Assembly: GCA_013140705.1 (NCBI GenBank)
Contig: JABFSH010000031.1
Coordinates: forward strand, 1 to 64,000
DNA length: 64,000 bases
DNA from: Methylococcaceae bacterium
GTDB taxonomy: Bacteria; Pseudomonadota; Gammaproteobacteria; Methylococcales; Methylomonadaceae
Reading direction: 5' to 3'
Made by a program: the position numbers and the translations under genes. Shown here piece by piece: positions 26,535 to 35,606 of the stretch. Within the stretch, counting starts at the first letter, position 1. Each line of letters begins with the position of its first letter. The notes under the pieces were generated by a model that saw only the letters and a program-made list of their open reading frames with translations, did not search any database and was not told the DNA's origin.

Positions 26535-27041
26535 ATGAAACTCATCGAAAAATTGAAACACGAATTTTTTCTCGTATTACCGCCAACAATCTTTTTTTTC
26601 ATTGCCTTTACATTGTTAGTGACCACTCAGCGCCTGATTTTTCGCCAATACGGGATTCCGCTTACGGGATTCGGCGCGGCGCTTATCGGTGCCCTGCTAG
26701 TCGGGAAGGTCGTCCTTGTTGCTGACAAGCTTTCTTTCATGAATAAATTTCCTGATAAACCGCTGATCTATAATATTGCCTGGAAAAGCGGCATTTATTT
26801 TTTGACAACTTTCATTGTTCGCTATATCGAACATATCGTTGGCTTTCTGCGAGAGTATGGCGGGGTCATGGAGGCCAATCGGCACCTGTTTGCGGAAATG
26901 GTTTGGCCGCATTTCTTGTTGATTCAGATGTGGATGGCGGTTTTATTTCTGGTTTATTGTACTCTGCAGGAACTGGTACATGCCCTTGGTAAAAAGCAGG
27001 TTATTCGCCTATTTCTCGGCAGGGACACCTTCTTAGGATAA
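26535..27041 (+). CDS. Conserved-looking membrane protein of unknown function
   Basis: A protein of 168 residues with four predicted helices (about 12-30, 42-62, 78-96, 122-144) and a positively charged C-terminus. I do not recognise the family. Start: ATG with AAGGAAA upstream, 20 bases after the oxidoreductase stop. It probably belongs to the same transcription unit. Confidence 0.7.
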   Translation: MKLIEKLKHEFFLVLPPTIFFFIAFTLLVTTQRLIFRQYGIPLTGFGAALIGALLVGKVVLVADKLSFMNKFPDKPLIYNIAWKSGIYFLTTFIVRYIEHIVGFLREYGGVMEANRHLFAEMVWPHFLLIQMWMAVLFLVYCTLQELVHALGKKQVIRLFLGRDTFLG

Positions 27042-27233
27042 ACTCTGCAACGCCAGATAGACACATGATCATAGTCCGGTTCACGTTTGAAGGAGAAAAG
27101 CCTCAACGGTTGATAGTACTCCTCTATTTGAAACGGTCAATTTGTCTGTCTACCTGTTATTCGCGTAGAAATTCGAAAGTCCCGACTATCAGCGGTAGAA
27201 CTATTTTTTAAAGCATTGGAGGATGGAAGTAGA

Positions 27234-28862
27234 ATGACCGTTCGATTATTGCTACTGTTTGGACTTGTTTTTATCAATGTATGTGGCGCAGCCAGTTCGG
27301 GCGAAATAAATACGGCTCTAGCGCCGCCAGCGGCGGTCGAACTGGACGGAGAAACGCTGTTCCAGGTACGCGGCATCAAAAACTACACGGCGCAGTTTCG
27401 GGCCAACGGCATCGCGGAGCGTATCAAGCGTTTAGCCGAAGACCCTTACCTGAGCATAGAAAGTATAAAGTTGGCCAGTGACGAACTGTCTACGGATGTT
27501 ATTGCCGGGGATATTATTATCGTCTCGGTGCTGGATCCGGATGCTGCTGCAGAAGGTGTTTCCCGGCAGGAACTTGCTGGTCGCATGGCGGATAAAATTC
27601 GTGCCGGAATCAATAAATACAGGGAAGAGCACAGCATACGCAACCTGATTCATGGTTTGCTGTTCGCCTTCATGGCGACCGCCTTGTTGGTTGCATTTAT
27701 TTACGCGCTTTTCTGGCTTTTCCGTAGGATAGAATGTGCTCTTGATGTGAGAGTTCGCCGCTGGCTAGATACTACCCGCATTCGAATTTTCGAGTTCATG
27801 ATCGAGAGTGCGTTGGTCGGGGCGGTAAAGTTATTGCGCTTACTGATTTTGGCTGGGATTCTCTATCTGTATTTCAGTCTGATTCTCAGTTTCTTTCCCT
27901 GGACGCGGACTATCGCTGACCATTTAATAAGCTATGTAGTCGATCCCATCAAGCATATCGGTCTGGATATATGGAACGATCTGCCTAATTTGATTTTTCT
28001 CATTATTTTAATTCTTGTCGTCCGCTGGGTGCTGGGCTTATTGCGATTCTTCTTTACGGCGATTGAAAGAAAGGAACTGGAAATTGCGGGATTCTATCCC
28101 GAGTGGTCTGCGCCCACTTATAATATTTGCCGCTTTATGATCATTATTTTTGCCATTGCCGTCGCTTATCCCTATATTCCAGGATCCAAATCACGTGCCT
28201 TCGAAGGCATTTCAATTTTCCTCGGCGTGCTGTTTTCTTTGGGATCGACATCCCTCATTGCCAATATGGTCGCCGGTGTCGTGCTCACCTATATGCGCGG
28301 CTTTCGTGTTGGAGATATTGTCAAAATTGCTGATACGACCGGTAAGGTGACAGCGGTAACATTACTGGTAACGCGGCTGCGCACCCCTAAGAATGTGGAA
28401 ATAACGATACCCAATTCCATATTGATGGGTAATCAGATAACCAATTACAGTTTTGCGGCCGGGGAGGGAAGACTTATTCTCCCGGTCAGCATCACCATCG
28501 GTTACGATGCGCCATGGCGGCAGGTACACGGCATGTTGCTGCTGGCAGCCGAACGAACCGGCCAGGCGCTGCGGGAACCTGCGCCGTTTGTGCTGCAAAA
28601 CGCTTTGGATGATTTCTATGTCAAATATGAGTTAAATGTTTACGTCGCTTCTTCCGACGATATGCCGCGCTTTTATTCAGAGCTGCATCAGAATATCCAG
28701 GATGCGTTCAATGAATACAGTGTTCAGATAATGTCGCCCCATTATGTGGGGGATCCTGCGTCAGCGAAAATCGTTCCTCGCGAGCATTGGCGTCAGCCGC
28801 CTGCGTGTAACTCCGAGCTTAGCGATAACGCGTTTCCGAATCATTCAGGCCCCAAAGATTGA
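27234..28862 (+). CDS. MscS-family mechanosensitive channel with periplasmic N-domain
   Basis: A protein of 542 residues. A signal peptide (about 1-21) precedes a periplasmic domain of about 115 residues. Helices follow near 140-165, 190-220, 245-270 and 295-315, then the MscS core with pore-like GISIFLGVLFSLGSTSLIANMVAG and MRGFRVGDIVKIAD. The beta domain (TIPNS) and C-terminal domain come last. The pore helix is less Gly/Ala-regular than in the channel at 10247. ATG 27234 is preferred to the in-frame TTG 27216, since GGAGGA (27218-27223) is correctly placed for the former. It is a second, differently built MscS-type channel in the window. Confidence 0.85.
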   Translation: MTVRLLLLFGLVFINVCGAASSGEINTALAPPAAVELDGETLFQVRGIKNYTAQFRANGIAERIKRLAEDPYLSIESIKLASDELSTDVIAGDIIIVSVLDPDAAAEGVSRQELAGRMADKIRAGINKYREEHSIRNLIHGLLFAFMATALLVAFIYALFWLFRRIECALDVRVRRWLDTTRIRIFEFMIESALVGAVKLLRLLILAGILYLYFSLILSFFPWTRTIADHLISYVVDPIKHIGLDIWNDLPNLIFLIILILVVRWVLGLLRFFFTAIERKELEIAGFYPEWSAPTYNICRFMIIIFAIAVAYPYIPGSKSRAFEGISIFLGVLFSLGSTSLIANMVAGVVLTYMRGFRVGDIVKIADTTGKVTAVTLLVTRLRTPKNVEITIPNSILMGNQITNYSFAAGEGRLILPVSITIGYDAPWRQVHGMLLLAAERTGQALREPAPFVLQNALDDFYVKYELNVYVASSDDMPRFYSELHQNIQDAFNEYSVQIMSPHYVGDPASAKIVPREHWRQPPACNSELSDNAFPNHSGPKD

Positions 28863-29012
28863 GATTGATTGCGAGGTTGGAAATGAGAGCAATGATCGGT
28901 AGTACCGATTGCTATAGTTCGGCGAAAATGTTTAAAACGCGTTCTAAGAAAACCCTGAACAAGCCATTGGACTGTCAGGTCACAAACAACTAATTTCAGA
29001 GTGAGTTATTTC

Positions 29013-29729
29013 ATGACAAATCCCCTTATGACCCGAAGACAGTGGCTGTTCGGCGCCTGTTGCTTAAGTTTAGGCATGAGCTCTTGCGTTTCATCCGAAA
29101 CAATAGAACCTGTAGCCATAGACATGGAAGCTTATCCTCGGGACGCCAATGAGGCCCTGGCGCGATTAATACAAGGTAACCAGCGATTCATGGCCGATAA
29201 GCCGCACCATTTTCATGAAAAATCCTCCTGGCGCAGTCTGCTTGTCAATGCCCAAAAGCCTTACGCGACGGTTGTCGGTTGCAGCGATTCGCGTGTGCCT
29301 CCCGAGCTTATCTTCGACGTCGGCTTTGGCGATCTTTTCACCGTTCGCCTGGCCGGTAACATTATTGAGGAAGACGTGATTGGTTCGTTGCAGTATGCCG
29401 TCGCGCATCTCCATACTCATCTGGTGATTGTGCTGGGTCATGAAGGTTGCGGGGCTGTTACCGCTACTGTGGAGGAGATGCTGAATAAAGCCGAAGAGCC
29501 CAAACATATCGAATCATTGATCAAATCAATCAAACCAGGGTTAAGTAAACTCGATTTAAAACAGGATAGAGAGAGTCTGCTGCGTGCAGCCGTTGAGGCA
29601 AACGTGCGTTGGTCAATGAAACAACTGCTGGCGCTTCCGGAAGCAAAACGGGCGATACAGGAAAGACATGTGGTCTTGCTAGGCGCCGTCTATGAACTCA
29701 ACACCGGACAGGTTCGTTTTCTCGATTAA
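29013..29729 (+). CDS. Beta-class carbonic anhydrase with Tat and lipoprotein-type signal
   Basis: A protein of 238 residues. The zinc-site residues of beta carbonic anhydrases are present: C90-S-D92-S-R94 and H143-E-G-C146. The enzyme converts CO2 and water to bicarbonate. Unusually, it begins with a twin-arginine-like signal (TRRQWLFGACC, R8-R9) followed by a lipobox-like GMSSC (C25), so it is predicted to be exported folded and perhaps lipid-anchored. ATG 29013 is used; a GTG at 29001 only adds residues before the signal. It precedes the multihaem cytochrome gene, from which a REP-like palindrome separates it. Confidence 0.88.
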   Translation: MTNPLMTRRQWLFGACCLSLGMSSCVSSETIEPVAIDMEAYPRDANEALARLIQGNQRFMADKPHHFHEKSSWRSLLVNAQKPYATVVGCSDSRVPPELIFDVGFGDLFTVRLAGNIIEEDVIGSLQYAVAHLHTHLVIVLGHEGCGAVTATVEEMLNKAEEPKHIESLIKSIKPGLSKLDLKQDRESLLRAAVEANVRWSMKQLLALPEAKRAIQERHVVLLGAVYELNTGQVRFLD

Positions 29730-29751
29730 TCCAGTCAAACCCGCTAAGCTC

Positions 29752-29820
29752 TGTAGGGTGCGCATCGCGCACATAAACGAATACTGGAGGATTGGATGGG
29801 TGCGCGATGCGCACCCTACA
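29752..29820. repeat. TGTAGGGTGCGCATCGCGCA palindrome
   Basis: A perfect 20-base inverted repeat (29752-29771 with 29801-29820) separated by 29 bases. It has the form of a REP/BIME element and lies between the carbonic anhydrase and cytochrome genes. It could act as a transcript stabiliser or weak terminator. Confidence 0.8.
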
Positions 29821-29885
29821 TGACTATTTCCTTATACATAAGCCACACAAACATTCTCCCAACATTTGAACAAAAAAGAACCAAA

Positions 29886-32312
29886 ATGAGCCGACGCAAG
29901 ACAACTAAACCTATCAAGATCGACAAAAAACAGCCGCACGCTGCCTCGATAGGCGGAAAGCGCCGGATCGTAATAATCCTCGGTTTTGCTATGATCGCAG
30001 TGGTGATTGCGGCCGTCCTATATTTTATACCGCCGTCTAAAGCGCCGCAGCAGCCGCTGACAGAAACTGTCCCGATAAAACCTGAATCTATGCCTGCCTT
30101 AGCACATAAGGATTATGTCGGAGCAAAGACGTGTATTGAGTGCCATAAGAAAGAGGTCGAGGCGTGGACGGGTTCGCACCATGCCCTTGCGATACAGGTC
30201 GCGAATGCGCAAACAGTGCTCGGCGACTTCAATAACACAACTTTCAAGCACTTCGGTGTCGAGTCCACATTTTTCAAACATGACGGCGATTTCATGGTGC
30301 GGACGGACGGCCCGGACGGCAAACTCACCGAATATGCCATCAAATACACGTTTGGCGTTACGCCGCTGCAGCAATATCTGATCGAATTTCCGGGCGGCCG
30401 CTATCAGGTACTCGGGATCGCCTGGGACAGTCGACCGAAATCCGAAGGCGGGCAGCGCTGGTTCCACCTTTATCCCCATGAAAAAGTCGATCATACCGAC
30501 CAGTTGCACTGGACAGGGCGCTATCAGAACTGGAATCTGCAATGTGCCGAGTGTCATTCGACCCATCTAAAAAAAGGATACGATGCAGTAACGGACAGTT
30601 ATAAAACAACATTTAATGAATTGAATGTTGCTTGCGAGTCGTGCCACGGCCCTGCGTCGCAGCATATAGCCTGGGCAAAAGGGGCGAAGCTGCCTTATAC
30701 CGAAGCCGACGACAAGGGGCTGGCGGTGCATCTGCAGAGCCGCTGGCGTGACGCGTGGAAATTTCCGGCAAGCGATGCGAAATTTGCGCAGCGTGATCTG
30801 CCTGCCGCCGATACGCTGATGAATACCTGCTGGGCCTGTCATGTGCGCCGCTCGACGCTGAGCGAAAACGGCTTGCCGGGCGCGCCGCTCGAAGATTCGC
30901 ATCGCCCGGCGCTACTGACGCAGCCGACCTATTACGCCGACGGGCAACAGCGTGACGAGGATTATACCTGGGGATCATTTCGCCAGAGCAAAATGTTCCA
31001 GAAAGGCGTCACCTGCCTGGACTGTCACGAACCGCACGCGCTTAAATTGCGCGCAGAAGGCAATGCATTGTGCGTCCGTTGCCATAATGCCGCCGAATTT
31101 GACAGCAGCAAGCACCATTTCCACAAGTTCGACTCTAAAGGCGCGCAATGTATCGATTGCCACGCGCCGGAACAGAACTACATGGTTATCGACGGCCGGC
31201 ACGATCATAGTTTCCGTTTGCCAAGACCCGACTTATCGCAGTCCCTGGGAAGTCCGAATGCTTGTACGCAGTGTCACCAAAACCGCAAGCCGGAATGGGC
31301 TGCCTCGACGCTGGACAAATGGTATGGCAAATCCTGGAGGCAGCGCCCGCATTACGGAACCGTATTGCACGCTGGTGCGACGCAAGGCGCCAAAGCCATG
31401 CCCGCGTTGCTCGAACTCGCGCAAGACAGCAATAGTCCGGCAGTCGTTCGCGCCACCGCGACGGCGCTCGCAGAGCCCCTGATGCGACCTGAATTCATCG
31501 CTGCGGCGCGGCAATTGTTAAAAGATGCCGATCCCACTATACGCATCTCGGCGCTAGGCTTCATTGAAATGATTGATCCGGTCAACCGTGTTCTGGCTGC
31601 AGCGCCTCTACTGGCTGATCCGATACGCGGTGTTCGCATTGAGGCTGTACGCATCCTTGCCGATGTGCCTGACAGTCAGTTTCCATCAAGTCGGCTTAGC
31701 GCCCGAGAAAACGCGACAAAGGAGTATCAGGATTACTTGACGATCAATGCCGATTGGCCATCGGAAAACGTTAATCAGGGTAATTTTTCGTTGCGGCAAG
31801 GCCGGGTAGATACCGCGATCGCGGCCTATGAACGGGCACTCAAGCTTGATCCGCTCTTTGCCGGAGCATACGTCAATCTTGCCGATGCCTATCGGCAACA
31901 GGGACGCGAAAACGACGGCGAGAATTTATTGCGCCGGGGCTTGGCATTGCTGCCGAATGCAGCTGATTTACACCATGCATTGGGCTTGGTGTTGGTACGG
32001 CAGGGCAACTCGCCCGCCGCACTTCAGGAGCTTTCGACAGCATCAAAGCTCGTTCCCGAAAACGGCCGCTACGCCTATGTCTATGCCGTGGGCCTGCATT
32101 CGGCAGGCAAGCGGCGCGAGGCATTGGCGGTTTTGAAAGCTGCCGATGCGCGCAGGCCCTATGATCTCGATATTCTCAGTACACTCATTTCAATGCAGCG
32201 CGAGGCTGGTGATGCTAAAGCCGCGCTGTTTTATGCGCGGAAAGCCGCCGAAGCACTTCCGGACGATGCCGGTGTAAAGCAGTTGGTGGAGGAACTCGAA
32301 GGGAAGAATTAA
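29886..32312 (+). CDS. Octahaem cytochrome c with C-terminal HEAT and TPR repeats
   Basis: A protein of 808 residues from ATG 29886. An uncleaved N-terminal helix (about 27-48) is followed by eight C-x-x-C-H haem sites, from about 83 to 465: CIECH, CAECH, CESCH, CWACH, CLDCH, CVRCH, CIDCH and CTQCH. About 100 residues of HEAT-like helices follow (VVRATATALAEPL, IRISALGFIE, VRIEAVRILAD), then TPR repeats to the end (QGRVDTAIAAYERALKLDP). The haem part resembles the cytochrome c554/octahaem reductase superfamily. It is membrane-tethered and periplasmic. The frame is open upstream into the palindrome; ATG 29820 is an alternative, but the charged MSRRKTTKP start just before the helix looks right. 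Redox partner unknown. Confidence 0.88.
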   Translation: MSRRKTTKPIKIDKKQPHAASIGGKRRIVIILGFAMIAVVIAAVLYFIPPSKAPQQPLTETVPIKPESMPALAHKDYVGAKTCIECHKKEVEAWTGSHHALAIQVANAQTVLGDFNNTTFKHFGVESTFFKHDGDFMVRTDGPDGKLTEYAIKYTFGVTPLQQYLIEFPGGRYQVLGIAWDSRPKSEGGQRWFHLYPHEKVDHTDQLHWTGRYQNWNLQCAECHSTHLKKGYDAVTDSYKTTFNELNVACESCHGPASQHIAWAKGAKLPYTEADDKGLAVHLQSRWRDAWKFPASDAKFAQRDLPAADTLMNTCWACHVRRSTLSENGLPGAPLEDSHRPALLTQPTYYADGQQRDEDYTWGSFRQSKMFQKGVTCLDCHEPHALKLRAEGNALCVRCHNAAEFDSSKHHFHKFDSKGAQCIDCHAPEQNYMVIDGRHDHSFRLPRPDLSQSLGSPNACTQCHQNRKPEWAASTLDKWYGKSWRQRPHYGTVLHAGATQGAKAMPALLELAQDSNSPAVVRATATALAEPLMRPEFIAAARQLLKDADPTIRISALGFIEMIDPVNRVLAAAPLLADPIRGVRIEAVRILADVPDSQFPSSRLSARENATKEYQDYLTINADWPSENVNQGNFSLRQGRVDTAIAAYERALKLDPLFAGAYVNLADAYRQQGRENDGENLLRRGLALLPNAADLHHALGLVLVRQGNSPAALQELSTASKLVPENGRYAYVYAVGLHSAGKRREALAVLKAADARRPYDLDILSTLISMQREAGDAKAALFYARKAAEALPDDAGVKQLVEELEGKN

Positions 32313-32366
32313 GCCGCTCTGGAGATCCGAGTTTTAAACGTGCGAAATAAACGGGGGAATTTAATA

Positions 32367-33329
32367 ATGAAATCCAATAAATTATCAGCGCTCATAGTCT
32401 CGATGATTCTTGTCCTGGACACGGCATGTAGCAGTATCCCCAGTGGAAATATAACCGAATCAAGTCAAAGTGTTGCAAACCGGATTTTGACGGAGAATGA
32501 CCTTGCCAATGCCATTTACGAGATCAATGGATTGGGCAGGTTTCAACTCGACAAAGGCGAGTTTAATCGACAATACGGCGAAGGCATGACACAGAGGCAT
32601 AAGGTTACTTTGGAGAAAGTGGCTTTCGGTGATCTGGACCATGACGGAGTCAGCGATGGCGCAGTCATTCTTGCATGGCAAAGTGGTGGTTCGGGAACAT
32701 TCAAATACCTGAGTGCCATGCGAAATATCGGTAATTCACTCCGCCAGCAAGACAGCATTTTACTGGGCGACCGAGTTCATATTAGTGCATTGTCGATACA
32801 CGCCGGTGAGGTTGACATGGAAGCGATCACGACTGGCTCACATGATCCGGCCTGCTGCGCTAGTCAGCAGGTTAAACAAACGTATATTCTGCGTGATGGT
32901 AAGTGGACACAACGTGGTGCCAATATTGCGGAATCGGCGAAGATAACTGCTTCGAACCCAAATATTTTCGGGACTGTCTGGAAATGGGTGCGTTTTGAAA
33001 GTGCATCGAAATCACATGATTTCGTTATTGACGATCCCAACAAATACACACTGATATTACTTCAGAACGGCTCCTATCAGGCCAAAGCCGATTGTAACCG
33101 GATGCAAGGTCAATTCACGCTTGAAGACAGGCGCATCAAGATAGAGTCGGGGGCGACGACGTTGGCCGAATGTCCGCCGGGATCACGGTATGCAGACTAT
33201 CTGAAGTATTTGACCGAAGCCATCAGTTTCGCTTTACACGAGCATCAAGTGGAATTGAGACTGATGACAAACGGGCAAAGCTTGGTTTTCGAAAAGGGCG
33301 GCGAGGTGCCCCAAAATCATCCACATTAG
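32367..33329 (+). CDS. META-domain envelope protein
   Basis: A protein of 320 residues. A signal peptide of about 20 residues ends DTACSS; the cysteine suggests a lipoprotein, although the lipobox is imperfect (Asp at -3). An N-terminal domain of about 180 residues with an aspartate-rich GDLDHDGVSDGAV motif looks like a calcium-binding or FG-GAP-like turn. The C-terminal META/HslJ-type domain runs from about 203 to 310 (GTVWKWV, YTLILLQNGSYQAKADCNRMQGQF, LRLMTNGQSLVFEK). The ATG at 32367 is preceded by GGGGGA. It is 54 bases after the cytochrome gene and probably co-transcribed. Function unknown. Confidence 0.75.
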   Translation: MKSNKLSALIVSMILVLDTACSSIPSGNITESSQSVANRILTENDLANAIYEINGLGRFQLDKGEFNRQYGEGMTQRHKVTLEKVAFGDLDHDGVSDGAVILAWQSGGSGTFKYLSAMRNIGNSLRQQDSILLGDRVHISALSIHAGEVDMEAITTGSHDPACCASQQVKQTYILRDGKWTQRGANIAESAKITASNPNIFGTVWKWVRFESASKSHDFVIDDPNKYTLILLQNGSYQAKADCNRMQGQFTLEDRRIKIESGATTLAECPPGSRYADYLKYLTEAISFALHEHQVELRLMTNGQSLVFEKGGEVPQNHPH

Positions 33330-33376
33330 ACTAAGGTCCAGTATCGCTGGTAGGCTAAACCAGTTAAAGTTAGGAC

Positions 33377-33763
33377 ATGAATATTGATGAAGCCATTATA
33401 GCCGTCATAGATGATGAAGCATCCGTTTGCAAAGGACTTGAGCGATTATTGCGTTCTGCGGGACGCACGGCAAAAACATTCTTGACGGCCTCTGATTTTC
33501 TGAAGTTTCTGAAAACCGGTCGGCTGGATTGCGTTGTGCTTGATCTGAATATGCCGTTTATGAACGGTTTTGCAGTATTGGAACAGCTGGCTCTGGAACA
33601 TTCGAAATTGCCGGTCATTATCATCACCGGTGACGGTGACGAGGAAGCTTACGAAAACGCAATGAATTACAGCATTGCGGCCTATTTAAGCAAGCCGGTT
33701 GATGGCCAGGTATTGCTTGATGCCATTGCCAGCGCTATTGTTCGTGGAACGAATCCCGAGTAA
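33377..33763 (+). CDS. Stand-alone FixJ-type receiver domain
   Basis: A protein of 128 residues with a complete receiver: acidic D12-D13, phospho-acceptor D56 in VVLDLNMP, T84 in IITGDGD and K106 in LSKPV. No output domain follows, so it acts on a partner protein or as a phosphate sink. The numbering of D56, T84 and K106 is the same as in the full FixJ-type regulator at 43934-44575. No kinase is adjacent. Confidence 0.9.
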   Translation: MNIDEAIIAVIDDEASVCKGLERLLRSAGRTAKTFLTASDFLKFLKTGRLDCVVLDLNMPFMNGFAVLEQLALEHSKLPVIIITGDGDEEAYENAMNYSIAAYLSKPVDGQVLLDAIASAIVRGTNPE

Positions 33764-34145
33764 GTGCAAGCAATGCCCTGAATGACTTTCCGAATGTTCA
33801 TGGGTTTTTCAGCGAAACAACATGGAATGATAATACAAGGGGTCGACCACGAAACCCCGGTGTCGGAAGATTATAAAGAGGGCGATAATAAATTCACAGG
33901 CAAGCTTCAAAAAGTAACGATTGAGAATTTGTCGGGTAAGAAATAATCTAGTTCTGTAGTTTTATAGCTTGGTTGCGATAGAGCTGCAACCTACTCACGA
34001 CGCCATTTTTTAAAAACAATTACTTTACCGAATTTGATGCTTAAGCTCGACCTCAAGGTATTTATGCTGGTTTGACCGCATTCGTTTGGTTTTAGTAAGC
34101 ACCGTTACAAGTTTTCAAGTAATCGATTACCAATGGACCACAACC
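33764..34145. other. Intergenic region with sulfatase remnant
   Basis: Apart from the remnant at 33782-33946, nothing is recognised. No clear promoter or AAAGTCCAATAG motif was seen before the sulfatase at 34146. Confidence 0.5.
33782..33946 (+). pseudogene. C-terminal remnant of a long arylsulfatase
   Basis: A 54-codon frame whose last 35 or so residues (VDHETPVSEDYKEGDNKFTGK...KVTIENL...KK) correspond to the C-terminal end of the 790-residue sulfatases (VDQNTPVNPAYKGKSKFTGK...KITVE...KK). The region before it is unrelated, so only the tail of a third long sulfatase gene survives. It is more diverged than the two intact copies are from each other. It sits 200 bases before a different sulfatase gene. 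Confidence 0.7.
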
Positions 34146-35564
34146 ATGAACACCGCACACAAACAAAATCTTATTGCCGCGCTGGTGGCACTTATGCTGT
34201 TCAATATAGCGGCGCCAACTTACGCTGCCGATAAGAAACCCAACATCGTATTCATCCTGGCTGACAACCTCGGCTACGGTGAAATCGGCAGTTACGGCGG
34301 TGGACTTACGCGCGGCGCAGCCACGCCGCGCATTGACTCGTTAGCCAATGAGGGTACACAGCTCCTGAACATGAACATGGAGGCGCAATGTACACCGAGC
34401 CGCGCCAGTCTGATGACTGGCCGCTGGGCGATTCGCTCTGGAACTCATTCCGTGCCGTTTGGCGGCGTGGCTGACGGTCTGACGCGTTGGGAAACGACAA
34501 TCGGCGAAGCCCTGTCGGATGCGGGCTATGCGACTGGGTATTACGGCAAGTGGCATCTCGGCAGTCATGATGGACGGCTACCCAACGATCAGGGCTTTGA
34601 TGAATGGTTCGGCATTCCGCGCACAACAGATGAGGCACTCTGGCCGACCGCGTCAGGGTGGTCACCTGATATCATGCCGCCTGAAAAGACGATGGAAGGC
34701 AAAAAAGGCGAGAAGAGTCACGAGTTGGCTATTTATGACGTGGTGCAACGGCGGCTGATCGATGCTGAAATTACTAAGCGTTCGGTCGCGTTCATTGAAC
34801 GAGAGGCGAAGGCATCTAAACCATTCTTCGCTTATGTGGCTCTCAGTCAACCGCATCTACCCACGCTGCCAAATCCCGCCTTTACTGGAAAAACTGGCAA
34901 CGGTGACTGGGCGGATATGCTCGCGGAAATGGATGCCAATGTCGGTCAATTGCTCGACGCAGTGGACAAGGCGGGCGTGCGTGATAACACTATCGTCATC
35001 TTTACCAGCGACAATGGTGCAGAATTCGTCAAACCTTGGGACGGCTGGTCTGGTCCCTGGCGCGGCCAGTATTTCACCGCGTTGGAAGGCGGTATTCGTG
35101 TGCCATTTCTGATACGCTGGCCTGGCAAGATTGCCGCTCGGCACGTGAGTAACGAGATCGTGCATGGCGTAGATATGTTCGCAACACTTGCAAGGATCGC
35201 AAGTGCCAAAGTGCCTACAGACCGCCCTATGGACAGTGTTGATCAATCCGACTTCATTCTTGGCAAGTCTGAAAAATCTGCACGCGAAGGATTTCCTATC
35301 TGGTGCGCTGATCGTCTGACTGCTGTCAAATGGCGTAACTGGAAAATGCACTTCATTCGGCAGGACACCATGTTTGACCCGCCAGTGAAGAATCCCGTGC
35401 CGACGATTTATAACCTTTACACCGATCCGCGGGAGGAGAAGCCAACGGCGGACACGTGGGTGGTGGGGCCGATGTTAAAAATCGTGGGGGCATTTGACCA
35501 GAGTGTGAAGCACTATCCACTCATTCTGATGGGTACGCCTGATCCTTACACACCAAAGAAGTAA
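34146..35564 (+). CDS. Secreted arylsulfatase (C-T-P-S-R type, 472 residues)
   Basis: The signal peptide (about 1-28) ends TYA-ADKK. The sulfatase core opens with KPNIVFILADN (D40-N41 in place of the DD pair; N is common in some subfamilies). The formylglycine site is C82-T-P-S-R86. GKWHLGSHDGRLPNDQGFDEWFG, TSDNGAEF and FLIRWPGKI motifs follow in order. Predicted role: periplasmic sulfate-ester hydrolysis; it is a compact arylsulfatase-A-like enzyme without the extra C-terminal domain of the 790-residue pair. The start is ATG 34146; an upstream TTG at 34086 only adds unrelated residues. It is followed 42 bases later by a small lipoprotein gene. Confidence 0.9.
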   Translation: MNTAHKQNLIAALVALMLFNIAAPTYAADKKPNIVFILADNLGYGEIGSYGGGLTRGAATPRIDSLANEGTQLLNMNMEAQCTPSRASLMTGRWAIRSGTHSVPFGGVADGLTRWETTIGEALSDAGYATGYYGKWHLGSHDGRLPNDQGFDEWFGIPRTTDEALWPTASGWSPDIMPPEKTMEGKKGEKSHELAIYDVVQRRLIDAEITKRSVAFIEREAKASKPFFAYVALSQPHLPTLPNPAFTGKTGNGDWADMLAEMDANVGQLLDAVDKAGVRDNTIVIFTSDNGAEFVKPWDGWSGPWRGQYFTALEGGIRVPFLIRWPGKIAARHVSNEIVHGVDMFATLARIASAKVPTDRPMDSVDQSDFILGKSEKSAREGFPIWCADRLTAVKWRNWKMHFIRQDTMFDPPVKNPVPTIYNLYTDPREEKPTADTWVVGPMLKIVGAFDQSVKHYPLILMGTPDPYTPKK

Positions 35565-35606
35565 AATAACCATACTAATAAATACATAACTTAATAAGGT
35601 TTAATT

